Shown here: positions 48,081 to 60,589 of the stretch, piece by piece
Layout of the letters: each line of letters starts with the position of its first letter
Numbering within the stretch: position 1 is the first letter of the stretch
Assembly (NCBI RefSeq): GCF_018139145.2
Contig: NC_059480.1
Span: forward strand, 15,314,428 to 15,378,427
Direction: 5' to 3'
Length of the DNA stretch: 64,000 nt
Origin: Gymnogyps californianus
Lineage: Eukaryota; Chordata; Aves; Accipitriformes; Cathartidae
The notes under the pieces: generated by a model
What the model saw: the letters and a program-made list of their open reading frames with translations, nothing else
Told to the model about the DNA's origin: nothing
The model's database searches: none
Program-made: the position numbers and the translations under genes

Positions 48081-49427
48081 CTGAGTGCGAGCTCCGGGAG
48101 AGGTGCTCGAACGCTGCTGCGGAGATATTTTGGGGTCAGGCAGCAGCCGAGTTCACACGGCGGAGCAGCAGGCGCGAGGTGGCCGTGGGAGGGCTGCCTG
48201 CGGAGCCCAGGGCTCAGGATCAGGCCCCTTCCGACCGTCTCCCATCCTCTGGGGCGGAATGGCATGGGGAACCCCCTGCACCTCCCGGGGCAGGCAATAC
48301 GCTGCCTGTGTGGTCTGTGCAGGACTTACCCCAGCTGTGAAGCATGGACGCGTTGCCGTTACTGGCACCCACCCAGGAGATGCTGTGTGCTTGGTAATGA
48401 ATTCAAGGTGCCCCATAACCCCAGAGCCACGTACCAGGCGTGTCGGGGTCTGTTCTGCTGCACGCTGCTCGCTTGAGGCAGCTGCCAGCCCGAGCGGCAT
48501 CGCCAGCTCCTTGGACAGCAGCCAGTGTTTCATCCCACCCCCCGGCCCCTTTCTCTTCCCAGCATCTTGAGGCACCCCATCCTTTTTCCTTGCCTTCCTA
48601 ACCCCGGGTGGGCTTGTGCATCTCGTATCTGTCCGACCCTGGGATGTCCTGACACAAGACACAGCTGTAAAAATCCACCTACTCCTTCCACCTCCCCCCG
48701 GCACAGAAATAACCCCAGTGCCATCCCCCCGGGGTGTGGGTTGGGGCTGCCCGGTGCCCCCCAAGGGACATCTCCTCCCTGTCCCCTGCCAGTGGCCCTG
48801 TGCGAGGCTGGCAGCCCCTCGTGTGAGACCGGCCATCCCCAGGAACACGGTGCCCAGGCAGGCGTCACATCCCCCTCCAGCAGCTCTGCCTGCGTGCTGC
48901 GTGGCTGGGCTTGTTTTGAAAATATATTGTGAAGCACTTCATTGCTATGGAGACTTACTTTATGGACAAATAAATATTTGGCCCTTTTTCCTCTTGCCTT
49001 AAAAGTCTGTCCCTTCTCCCCCCCGCATCCTTTTGGCCATGTTTATATTGCAGGGTCTCTCTGCTCCTTTGGCCTCATCCTCCTCTTCTCCCCATGCAGC
49101 ACATCTCTGCATGTCCTTCATCATCCCTCAGCCTCTTCCTCCTCCTCACCAGCCTGCAGCTCAGTGTCATGGGGCCTCTCCAGCACGGGAGACAAGGAGG
49201 CTCCCTCCCACCCCAATATTTAAGCATTTATGCATTTGGGGAGGACCAAAATAATTTTATCCTCTTAACTCTTGGGATTTGCATGCCAGCAGCAACAATG
49301 TGGCTGGTTTTGGCTTTCCCAGTCCCAGCGCTGTCTCCTTGGTTGGGCTCCACTTGCCACATCCTGTGTTTCCATCAGGATGGTCCCATCACGGTTGTTC
49401 CCCTCTGTGGCCCCCATGTTTCTTTTG

Positions 49428-49521
49428 GGCTTTTTGGGGGGTTTCAGGAGATCTGGTGGAAGATTTTGCTTGCACAGCAGCAAAATCTTCCACCAGATCT
49501 CCTGAAACCCCCCAAAAAGCC
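49428..49521. repeat. Perfect 43-bp inverted repeat with 8-nt loop
   Basis: The left arm is 49428-49470 (starts GGCTTTTTGGGGGG, ends GATTTTGCT). The loop TGCACAGC is 49471-49478. The right arm 49479-49521 is the exact reverse complement. Pairing stops on both outer sides (G against A). No flanking duplication or transposon end is visible, so it does not look like a classical MITE. A template-switch mutation or an assembly foldback would both produce this. Confidence 0.97.
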
Positions 49522-49858
49522 ATTAAAAATAGCAACTGGCAAAGCAACACCACCAATTCACCAAGCAGGGGAAGGGGAGGCAGGACACAAACGAACCTCC
49601 TTCGTTAATAAATCCTAGCAGCTGTGGAAAGTTTGAGGCAAGTGAGAGCACCCAGACAGAAAATTAAAAAACTAATAAAGTCCTCAGTGTGGGGGCACTG
49701 GCATCAGGTCAGCTTTACTTCTCTAGGCACCTCGTAAAGAGACATTCCAGGACACTAACTCATAAGGGAAAGCTGCAGGGGTCAAGGAGAACAGTGGAAA
49801 ACTAACCATGGTAACTCAAGTATACTGGAAAGGCAGCAGAAAAACAGCAAGGAGTTGG

Positions 49859-49913
49859 GGTTTTTTTCTTTTCCCCTTTTTTTTGCTCTTCCCCTTTTTT
49901 TTCCCTCTCTCTG
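49859..49913. repeat. Polypyrimidine tract with duplicated TTCCCC-T(8) unit
   Basis: The word TTCCCC followed by eight T occurs twice in a row within a 55-bp all-pyrimidine stretch, broken by a single G. It could form triplex DNA on paper. Confidence 0.8.
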
Positions 49914-51517
49914 TTGGTTGTTGGGGAAGCAGAGCCTGCAGTTCGGAGAGGCACGGGCATAGCAGGGCAGCAGAGCAGAGCCCTAGCAAAGAGCCTGGTC
50001 CAGTGGGATGGTTTAGGATGGGAACCCAGAGCATGGGCTATTTCTGAGTGGGGACCAGAAGCTGCTCCTTGCCCTCTCCCCCACACTGCCCACCCCAGCT
50101 GCACCACTGCTGCCTGTCTGGGGAAGTGCAATAGCCTGAAACTGTATGCTAAAATGCACAATACACTTCAGTGTTAACTGTAAATCTAAATGGTGATGCT
50201 TTGATTTCATGGGAGTAAAAAGCTGAAAATTACTCCTTAGTATTTTGTATTTCTTTTTATGCCCCCAGGCTGGTGCTGCAGCTCTTAGCCCTGGAGCCTG
50301 CTCCCTGCGCTCCTGCTGCCAGCCCCAGGCTGGGCACGGCTCTGCCCTGGGCTTTCACCCTCCCACTGCCGGCAGGGATCTGCACGCCAGCCCCAGCACT
50401 GGGGGAGGTAAAGCAGCCCCACAGCATGGACACAGCTCCTGGGCAGTTCCCACATGGATTCAGCAGCTCCGCCAGAATCGCAAGGCTGTGGGATGGTCAC
50501 CGTGGGGCTGATGTGTAGTTGAATGGCAGGAGACTGGCACTGAGCCTGGTGATGGAGGAAAGGGAAGGCCCTTATGGGAGGCTGATGGGTGCTGCTGGTT
50601 TTACCAGCTTTGCCCTATCCACATCCCCTCATAATCTCCCTGGGCACCTGCTGGGCAAGCAGCATCCCTCCAGCATCCTCCCAACACGCAGGTTGGGGCC
50701 ATGACACTCCCTCAGGGTTCCCTGGATCTCAGGGACCACTCAAAGACCCATCCCATATTTGCAAGAGCCGGGGCGACTTTGGGCAGGTGGACCACCACTC
50801 ATGCCAGCGCTGATGGCTGCCCTGTGCCAGGCTGGTGTGGCTGTCGCCAGCCCTGGCCCCCCAGCCATGGGTCACCCCATGGCTTCAGACACCTTCCCTG
50901 GAAGGAGGGTGGTGGTGATGGGTGGTGGGAGAGCACAGGGTGCGTGTGGCCGGGGTGGCTGAGGATGCAGTGGCTGCTGCTGTGCCGCTAAGGAGGGACT
51001 CTGTGGGGCTCAGCCGGGTTTGGGTCAGGGTCCTGGCTCAGGGGAGAGATGTAAATCATTTGATGTAGTTTGCTTAATTGAGTTCTTTGCAGGGGCTGCC
51101 TTCTTAATGGAATGATGGCACCAATTACCTCATTAGGAGAGACGGGCGGCTTTTATGGCAGATTTTGGCAATGCCTGAGCGCCATCCTGACCATTAGCCG
51201 TGACAGGAGGAGGTGGGGGGGGATACACAGCCTGGGGTGGGCGAAGCTGCCCACCTGCAGCACCTCTGCGTGGGGCCAGGGATGCCTGCAGCTGGGCAGA
51301 GGGATGTGTGTACCCCCCTGCAAGGGAAGCTGGGCACCGTACCGTCAGCGAGCCCAGCGCTGTGCCCAGGGGCTTGCTGGCATCTCTCTCCTCTTTTCCA
51401 GCCTTCCAGGTGGAAAGCGCAAGGGAAGAAAGTAGTCTTGCCTGCTCCGAGAGGTCCTGCTCACAGCAAAGTCCCAGCCTGCAAGTGCTCTTGGCAGCTC
51501 TTTAAAATAGGCAAACG

Positions 51518-51522
51518 TGTAT
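51518..51522. other. Target-site duplication of solo LTR (one copy)
   Basis: TGTAT directly before the LTR; the partner CGTAT is at 52103-52107. The one difference is a CpG-to-TpG change, the commonest decay. Confidence 0.55.
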
Positions 51523-52102
51523 TGTCGTGGTTTGACCCCAGCCAGGAGCTAAGCACCACGCAGCCGCTCACCCGTCTCCCCTCCCAGTGGGATGGGAAGG
51601 AGGATCGGGGAAAAAAAAATAAAACTCGTGGGTTGAGATAAGAGCAGTTTAATAACTGAAGTCAAATAAAATATAATACTAACTAATAACAATAAAATTT
51701 AATAATAATAATAATAGTAATGAAAAGAAATAAACCCCAAGAAAATACAAGTGATGCACAATGCAATTGCTCACCACCTGCTGACCGATGCCCGAACAGC
51801 GATCCGCCCCTCCCGGCCAACTCCCCCCTGTTTATATACTGGGCATGACATTCCATGGTATGGAATACCCCTTTGGCTAGTTCAGGTCAGCTGCCCTGGC
51901 TATGCCCCCTCCCAGCTTCTTGCACACCTGCTTGCTGGCAGAGCATGGGAAACTGAAAAGTTCTTGACTTAGGATAAGCGCTACTGAGCAACAACTAAAA
52001 CATCAGCATGTTATCAACATTATTCTCACACTAAATCCAAAACACAGCACTGTACCAGCTACTGGGAAGAAAATTAACTCTATCCCAGCCAAAACCAGGA
52101 CA
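51523..52102 (-). mobile_element. Solo LTR of an avian endogenous retrovirus
   Basis: A 580-bp element bounded by TG...CA, with a plausible 5-bp target-site duplication. In the sense direction (minus strand) it starts TGTCCTGGTTTTGGCTGGGA, has a TATATAAA promoter box (51838-51831), then an ATTAAA signal (51653-51648) near an A/T-rich tract, and ends CCACGACA. I recognise it as the very common solo LTR of bird genomes. The 5-bp duplication suggests an ERVL-like element, but the class is uncertain. There are no gag/pol/env sequences. It is a remnant left by LTR-LTR recombination and has the same orientation as HES1. Confidence 0.88.
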
Positions 52103-52107
52103 CGTAT
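52103..52107. other. Target-site duplication of solo LTR (other copy)
   Basis: CGTAT directly after the LTR end; see 51518-51522. Confidence 0.55.
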
Positions 52108-52641
52108 GTGTCAAGAGCAGTTTTCCAGGAGTGGGAAGGGGTGGGATGAAGGGAGGAGGCTTGCATGTATGTTTGGTCCACAACCAGGCAGCCCCTCCTG
52201 GGAGCAAGCAGCTGAGGTAGGGTCAGACCCAGGCTCAGCACGCTGCCAGCCAGGGGAGCCTCTTACAGGGCTCCAGCCACTGCATAAAAACCTTCTGCCA
52301 AGTGCTGGGCTCGTGCCATCCCCAGGCCATGGCTGCATCTCAGGCACCTGGACCAGGATGCTCAGCTCTCAGCCAGGTTCCTGGGGAGGGCCACTATGGG
52401 AGCACGGGGATGGTTATTGTGGAGGAGCATGAGGTGGCTTCCTGGTCCTGGGCTGGTGGCCAGAAGCAACCAGGAGTCCCAGTCCCACACCCTCACCTTG
52501 CCACAGCTCACCAGCGGCTTTGGTCCGTGGCTCTGACACTGTGCCTCTGGTTTGCCTCTTGGTAAATTCACCTTGTTGTTTGCATTGCAGCATCGCCTGG
52601 GAGCCCGGGATCCCACGGTGCAAGTGCTGGCCAGGTAGCTC

Positions 52642-52694
52642 TGCCCGGCCCTGCCCTGCCTGCCCTGCCCTGCCCTGCCTGCCCTGCCTGCCCT
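52642..52694. repeat. CCCTG/CCTG short tandem repeat
   Basis: About 53 bp of alternating CCCTG and CCTG units, clearly tandem. Confidence 0.92.
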
Positions 52695-55600
52695 GGGGAC
52701 GCAGCACTCTCCCCGCAGGCAGGCAGGGACCATTCACACGGGGCTCGAGGGGCTCCCAGCACAGCGTGCTGAGTCCTGCTGCCTGCACAGCTTACTGAAT
52801 AAGCCCCCTCGATTTGCATGCGGGTGGAAAGCAATGTGCAAGTGTGGAAGCAGCTGCATTGAATATTTCAGCAGAAAACCGCGGGTTTCCCTGGCTTGCC
52901 AGAGCCCAGCCTGGAGGGCACTTTCACAGCCAAGCTATAAACCTTGCAAACAGGGGTTTCTAATGGAAACGTTGACATAACCTGTAGCTGACAGAGCAAC
53001 AGCTCCGCTCACGTTAAGCCTGCGTTTTCATCCCTAATCCCCCCAGCTCCTGGCCTGTCTCAGAAACGGACCCGTGCAGCTGGCTGAGCATCCCTGGGGA
53101 CACAGTGGGCGGCTGGGCCGGGGGGGTCGCACGGGTCCGGCTGCTCCCTGCCGTGCCAGCCCCGGCCTGCCGCGCTGCAGGCGAGGGGCCGATGGCTGGG
53201 GGGGAGCCCCTCTGCTGCAGCGCGACGGTCCTCTGCCACCAAAAAGGCGAAAGAAAAAGGCAGAGCGGTTCAGTTGGTTGTAAAAATTAATGAGTTCAGA
53301 TACAGACTTGCTTTATTCCGGTCCAGCTGCGTAACCACGGCGATTGTGTCCGGCACACTAGACAGTTACATCAGCTCCACACCCCTGTACAATAAGACTC
53401 TGTTTGATCTCAGAAACAAGATCAGACTCCTGGGCTTTGCACATCCTGCTTCCTACATATGTAAAATCATTTTATTACCAGCCAGGAGAGTTCATCTAAG
53501 CCGCTCGTGCTGTGCAGCTGATGTGGAGAGAACATGCCCCTGTCTGCACTCCTTTTACCAGATGGAGATCTGCAGAGATATTTCAGAGCTGCCACTCCTC
53601 CGAGTTTGGGGTTTTTTTTTAAATTCCTCATCTTAGACTGGAAACTCTGGGGCAGGACTTGAGTCTCCTCATGTGTTTGTGCAGCCCCTGCACAGTGGGA
53701 GGTGTGTATGGCTCAGCTCTCCTGAATATAAGTGATAAATAAGCAGCCATGTGTTTTTGCTTGGCTTTATCCCCTTTTGTCCCATCTGCCCAGGAGAGGA
53801 AGTTCCTTATAAAAAATCTGCTCTGCCCTTCAAATGTCTGCTCAAATCCCCCTCTGTTTGTCAGGTCTGTGAGACACTGGGGAACTGTCAAGATATTTAG
53901 CATCCTCCCTGTATTCAAACATTTACCCTGCCCCACGTGAGTAACCCCACTGTCACCAAGGCAGTTATGAATATGCCCAAGCTGCTACAGGCTCAGCCTG
54001 ACCAGCCGCAGCACCACAACTCTTTTTGCTGACTACAGATTGCTCAGCAGTGTTACAAGGCACCGGCTCCCCTTTAACCACAGCTATTCCAGTGACATGG
54101 TCCCACTGATGCTGCTGTGCTGCCGGCCCCGCGTATCCTGACTGCTGCGCTGCAGCATGTAGACGCTTGCCGTTGTGCTGGGTGGCAGAGCTGCACCCTG
54201 GAATGCAGCTGCAGCGCTGGTGTGCAGGGAGCGCTGCATTTTGGAATGTGTCTGCAGCGCTGGTGTGCAGCATCACTGCATCCTGGGATGCATCTGCAGC
54301 ACTGGTGTGCAGGGAGCACTGCAGGGCTCACCCAAATGGGAGCACATTCCCAAAGAAAATATGCTTTTCAGCCCAGGCTTCCTCTGCTGCCGATGTCTGC
54401 AGGGCTGTGTGGCCAGAGCTCACTGACTCACTGCACGCAGGTCACCCAGCAGCTGCCGGGTGGTAACTCCTATTTACTGCTCAGTTGTGGTTGGATTTAA
54501 ACCAGCAGCACAGGCGGAGGGAGGGGAAATCCCCTCCTTCCCATCCCAGCCCCGCGGAGTCATCCAGTCTAACTGGAGCAGCTACTCTAAGTGCATCTAA
54601 TTTAGGGCCTTGCTTCACCCCTGGCTGCTTTCTTCCAGCTCAGCTCTCCTGGTTTTGTTAAATTTCCAGTCTAGAGGCTTCAGGGTGCTTACAGCTTTGA
54701 ATAAAGCTCTTGGAGACACAGTCCAGGTCACACACCCTGTAGTTCACCAAGGATAACATTAGGACAGGTCTGTTCAGCAGCAGCAATGAAAAGCAGTGCC
54801 AGTCCATTCCAGTTTGGAAAGAAGAAACTGGTGACCCAGTACCCAACATAGTAGCTACCAGTGTGGGCACAGGCATCCTTGTCTCACACAGCCCTGGTCA
54901 GCCCACACCCCTCAACTCCTCAGCGCCTTGGGACCCCTGACCTCCTCGTATCAGGCATGACAAAAGAGGCCGCTGAATCTTTTTTGCTGAAAGCCACTCC
55001 TAGCACGTGTACCAGACCAGATTAAAGTTTAGCTTCCCTGTAAACGTCCCCTGAAGACCTTTGCTGATCAAGTTGTGCACCTAGGGCAGGGCCACTGTCC
55101 TGACTCATGTGTGACGGCAGTCCCTTTGCCGCCTGGGCCCATGAGTTGAATGGGAACCTTGTCCTCTCATGGAGGCCTTTCCCTCCAAGTCTTGGTTTGG
55201 AGAAACTGAGGCTGGCACTTGTGCAATGAGAGCTGCTCCAGGAGAGGAGGCTATGGGAAGCTCTGGCCATCAGGGTGGACCAGCACTGTCCCCAGCTGGT
55301 TTCATGCTCTTAACAAGTGTGTATTTGTCCCATTGCCACCAGGATAATTGCCAAAGATTTTGCATGTAGCAATGACTTACTCGTCTCTGGGGTGCTCCCC
55401 AGCTCTTCCAGCAGCTTTCCAGGTGATTTTCTGCTGCGGATCTCCCCATCCTCTCTAGACCTTGCTTTTTGTAAGCACATTGTGACCTCAGCTCGGGACC
55501 ACGTGTGCGTGTTTTCACAAGCAAAGCAAACCAAAAAAACCCCAACCGCCCCTCCAGCCATCCCACCGCAATGCTGGAGTGCCTGCCATTTCCAATGGCT

Positions 55601-57399
55601 TTTCCTGTTGTCGGTTTGTAATTACCCTGGGATGCCATTCCCTGCATTGCTCCGACAACCAGGATTTAAGGCCCCGCAAAGAGCAGAGCCGCCCGGTCTC
55701 CAAACCCTCCCAAGTTTACAGCCAGCATCGTTCTCATCAATCATCTTCTGTCAGATGGGGAACTTGAGCAACCCCAATCCAAATCAGAATATGGAAGGGA
55801 GGCCTTCCCCGTCCCACCCTCCCCTGTTTGAGAGCCCAGCTCGAATAAACAAAACCTGAAAGGGCCAAGGCAGCTCAAAAGGAAACTGTAAACGATCCCA
55901 TCTGTGAGTCTTGGTGAATATCTCCTCCAGGAGGGGAGCGTGGGGGAGAGAAAACAAGTTGAAGGGGCCTTTTTTTTTTGCTCAGAAGGAAATGCCATTG
56001 CGTTCAAATGTTACTACTGCTCCAAGTGTCATTCCAGAGCCCAGACCCGGGCTCCTCCTCAGGCAGGTTTCTCACCAGAGACAGTGGCAGGAGCCTTTGG
56101 GGGGAGGTTGTCATTTGCAGGGATAATTAGCAGTAAAGCAGAGCTGAACACAAGTGAACTGAGCTCGCGATAGAAGATGTAGATCAGGAAGAAAAAGCAG
56201 ATGATATGTGCAAAAGTCATATTCTGTAGTGATAAATGTGTTCTGTAAGACAGTAAAACAACACCTCTGCTCGCACTGGAGAACCCGAGCTTGCCGCGTT
56301 CCTGTCCGTGACTTACAGGCGCTGGTATGTTCACTTGATCAGGGTGGAAATCTCTGGGTGCTCAGCTGGGTCCTGATGCTCACAGCACAGTTAGTGGCAG
56401 ACGGGGACCTCGGAAAAGGCAGGTCCTGGGGTGGCAGCCAGGAACAGCAGCACCTACACTTAGGCAGCCAGCCTGAAAAGGCTGCCTGTGCCCAAGTTTA
56501 GAAAGTCAGGATAACCCAGGAGCGTCCAGACACCCCTTGCCCTTTCCCCATTCTTGAAGCCTGCTGGGTTTAGGTTTTCCATTTTCAGGGCTACAGAATG
56601 GTCTGTTAGTTGTGTCCCCCACCTCCCCATGCTTTCCCAGGCTGCCTTCTGGCCCCAAACAGGCATGTTGGGCTAAATGCTTGATAAGGGATATTGCAAT
56701 TGTATTGGCAGCCTCGGTGCATGACAAAAGCACTGGCATCACAAAGCAGCTTTATCTCACCAAATTTCCAGCTCTGTTCCCCAGTCTCAAAGGCTGGGGA
56801 TTGTCAGTAAGGGCACTTTGCATCTTCAAAGAGCAGGAGCAGTGTCAGGCTCAGCCCAGGGTACCCTGGAGACCCCAGCAATCCTGCCCCGGGGAGTCTG
56901 AAACCTAGGTCTGGGTTGTGGAGCAGGAGTCCACATGTGCCACAGGCAGCCGGGCAGACACCGGGGGATGCGCTTGGGAAATGCTCTGTGCATCACCCAC
57001 CACAACTAGCAACTCCTACTTGGTTTAGTCAGAGAATCAGCTCGCCAGAAACAGATGCAGAGGGCAAAATATTCCAATGCTTTTGACTAACGATTGGCCT
57101 TTGAACACGAGTTAATATTTGAGAATTCAGCTTTCAAGCATGACAGCGAGAGTGAGGAATGAATATTTAAGATAATGTTAATCACGCTAGAGATGGGGAG
57201 CTGAGGCAGGGAGATGGGACCAGCAGGTGATGGAGGGCTCAGGGTGAGGACTGAGGACTTTCTGGTCCTTGGAAGATTTGGCTCCAGCAGAGTGATGCTG
57301 CTGTGGGTAAACACCAAGGAGGTCCTGGGACAGATAGGAGAGAGCTGTCACAGGAAAGTACTTACCACCTTCGGCTGCTCACACTGCAGACAGTGTGCT

Positions 57400-57620
57400 G
57401 AAATGTTGGCGAGTACCAAGAGAGTCACAAAAATGATTTGAAGGCAGAAATGTACGTTTTGGAGTGAGACTTGCAGAGCTCAACCGATTTTGCACAACCT
57501 TGAAAAACAACATTTGGTCATACATCTAACAGTCACGATAGGAAGAAGAAACAGAACGAATATTGAGTTTAGTAGAGAATGTTATAACAAGACTCAAAAC
57601 CAGGAAAGGGAATCAGGGCA
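57400..57620 (+). mobile_element. Decayed CR1-type LINE fragment (near 3' end of ORF2)
   Basis: KRVTKMI is a CR1 hallmark (QKRATKMI). It is followed by a tract resembling the CR1 segment ...GSERLKKLNLF..., then TTGAGTTTAGTAGAGAATGTTATAACAAGACTCAAAACC, like the FNLAEKGITRSNGW-coding part. Frames are broken. It is ancient and probably extends somewhat on both sides. Confidence 0.5.
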
Positions 57621-58169
57621 CATTTATCAGGAAATCAGGCATTTATCTTTAAGGGATAGGGTTAGAAACTACTCTAACAAGCCAGGAAAAGGAGAGACAG
57701 ATGCTCAGCCCAAGGAGAGATGCTTTTCTATCTCTTCCGGGGTCAGCTTAGGCATTTCTGGGTAAAATGTGATGCCTGTGGAGTACAAGCCTTCCATCCT
57801 GAACAAGTCCAACCAGCTCCCGCACTTGTAAGCAATACAAGCTCATAGGCCCAGGGAGAAAATGAGGGAAACAACATCCAGGAGCAGAACAGGTAGGTAA
57901 CGGGTGCTGGTCCTGAGCCCCCTGCAAGAAGCAGCTGAGGATGAAGTAAATGACCATGAGGGTGTAACTCCAGTGGGCACATGTCCCCTCAGAGGGGCAG
58001 GCAGTTCACTTGGTGCCAGGCTTTTCCTTTCCACCTTGCTGGAAGTGCCAGTCCTTGAGGTCACTGGGCACACACGTGGCCCTCGCTTGCCCTGGGACAC
58101 AGAGCCTGGCTGCTCCCCGTCCCCTTTACGAGCACTGTAAAGCAGAGGGGGATGCCGTTTCTGCACCTC

Positions 58170-58430
58170 TGCCTCTGCTTGTTAGCTAATGTGAATTAAA
58201 TCCCTTTTATCTTCACACTTATTTTCTAAGGATAATAACCCCTTTTTGTGTGCACCCACTTTAACTGTTCCCAAACTGAGCTGTAATTGCTGATAGTAAT
58301 GAAGTTAATACATATTTACAGCCATGTAGAGTTATAGAAGGTCTCCCGTAGTTTTATTTGAGGCATTTTCTTTAACCTGCTATAAAATCATTAGCAAGTT
58401 GTGCGGTGTTAATTGCCTCCAATGCCGATC
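58170..58430. promoter_or_regulatory. Candidate conserved non-coding element
   Basis: AT-rich, with GTGAATTAAATCCC, GCTGTAATTGCTGATAGTAATGAAGTTAATACATATTTAC and GGTGTTAATTGCC. It is dense in TAAT cores and lacks repeat signs. The enhancer role is inferred. Confidence 0.32.
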
Positions 58431-60589
58431 TTGTCCCCTTGCCTCCGGACAAGGCAGGGCAGGCAGATGGCTTCCCCTGCCTGGCCGGGGACAGCCGCTT
58501 TCTCCCCACTCCCACCCTGGCTTTACTGCAAGGCAGAGGTGACCGTCACCTGTCTTTTCTACCCTGTTGCTCCAGTTTTGGCAAATTCATCTCTATGGCC
58601 AACTTTCCAAGCCATTTGCAAAAAGAGCCTTGCGAGGGCTTACGTGCCCCATGTCCATGCATGCCATGAGGATGGGGGAGCGGGGCCCTGGGACAGCAGG
58701 GACCCAGCAGGGCTCAGCCTTGGCCCCTGCCTGCAGCTCTGCCGAGCATCGTGGCAGCAATCCCCCCATGCCAGATTTTCTGCTGCTTGCATTTGTGCTT
58801 TTGTGCTTGCCAAGAGCCCCAAACCACTCAGCAAACAGCGTGTGTGGTGAGAGATCACCACATGTAATCTCCAGGCGAATCTCCCCATTATACAGTAGGC
58901 TAATTAACTCCGGCGGCGGTACAGGGTCATGATGAGCTATCGGCTCCAGGAATGTCCTCCCCAAAGGGAAGTAAATATCACTTCGAGAGTGGGGACCCCC
59001 TTTCTATGGCAGTGAATCCTGATAAAGAGCTTCACTCCATTCTCCTGCTGCAGGCTCCAGCTTAGCGTTTTTAAAGCTAATTCTCCCCCGCGCTAATCTG
59101 GAGGATCCATTCAGCCCAAAGCTCAACATCTGAGTCTATTTGCGAAGTGTGCAGCTGTGTCAATTTGCAAAGACAAAGGAAAGCTCCTCTGTCAACAGGT
59201 CGGGGAGCTCAGGTAGCACGAGCGAATTGAGGGCAAGAAGTCAAAGTGGTTTCACAAACCATCAGACCATGCTTAAATCCCATCCAGCCCAAGAGGCCAG
59301 GGCAGTGCAAGGGATAAAGGAGCGTGGAGGAGTGGGCTGAACAGCCAGGGCTGTGAGTCTGCCAATTAGTGCTACTAAAGAAAGATAATTAGATCTGTTC
59401 CATGGAAACCCCAGAGGAGGCAGAACGCAATTTCCATTTGCGCTTGTTTTAATAAAAGTTAGAAATGCCAGGAGATGCCAAAATTGCATTGTTGGCAATA
59501 TGAGCAGGGCCCTCAGTGTGGGGTAGAGCAGCTACGGGGCAGCAGGAGGGGACTGCAGCCCTCTGGGACACAGGCGACTGACTGTCTGCTCAGTATTCAT
59601 GCCCAAGGAATGGAAGTTGAAAATTTTGGAAGTGAACACTTCCAGATAAAGAAATCCAACCTCCTTTAGAGGCTCTGCTTCTCTAGCAACTTTTATTTTT
59701 AGGAATTACTCTGCACAGGGGCAGATGCTGTGGAGATGCTTAGTGGTGATGTGCTCTGAGCTGAAAGCAGGGCTGGGAGCAACCCTTCCCAGGGTGCCCA
59801 GGATGGAGATGGGAGGAAGGCAGGAGGCATCCTGGTGTCCTGTGAGAGAGCACGAAGAAAGTAAGTCCTGGGGAGGAAATAGGACTTCTCACCTAGACCC
59901 TTAATCTCAGTGCCATCAGGTCAGGGAAATACTTATCCCTGGTTCACTCAGGAGGAAACGGTGTCTTGGGGAAGTCAAGTCTAAGGTTTCTGGAGCCAGC
60001 CTATCGTTTAGGATGTGACAGCCCAGCCTGGGCGCTCCTTAGCCATCGGCAATTGAGGACCGTGGCACTACAGAGACTCTCGGACTGGCGGCAGGGACCA
60101 GCCAGTGTTTGAATGGAGCATGGGAGTATCTGCATGGGCATTTGTAACCTTCAGAGAGTTAATGAGAAAAGAGAGTAAGGAGTCATCACACAGCCGGTGT
60201 GTGAGAAGGTCCTAAGTCTCCTCATTTCTAATCATCTAAACTAATTTCCTGCAATTCAGAGATCTACAAAATAAGCTGTGTTTGAGCAAATCTGTTTCGC
60301 CACTGAAAACTTCCCTGTAAGAAAAACTTCCACTGGAAATAAAGGCAGTCTCAATCTTTCTTTGAATTTTTAAGTCAAAATACAGAACTCTGGCTCAGAA
60401 AGATTTTGCCAAAAGTATAACTTTGCCTGCAGGTAGACACTACACGTGGGAAAGAGGAATTTCAAGGAGAAACAACTGGAAGGCTGAAAACAGCCGACCG
60501 TGGTTGATTTTGGTATCAGTCACGTGCTGTTCTCACCCCAGCAGCCGTCCCCCCCTGTGCCTGCGGAGCAGGGAGTAAGAGCCTAACTT

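Larger units (their letters stand above)
44310..51517. other. HES1 upstream gene desert, part 3
   Basis: No gene is recognised. It includes a CpG-rich patch (45700-46050), the GCAC minisatellite (46281-46850), a candidate enhancer (47885-48080), the 43-bp palindrome (49428-49521), a pyrimidine tract (49859-49913) and a further AT-rich block near 51045-51200 (TAAATCATTTGATG, GCTTAATTGAG). Confidence 0.55.
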
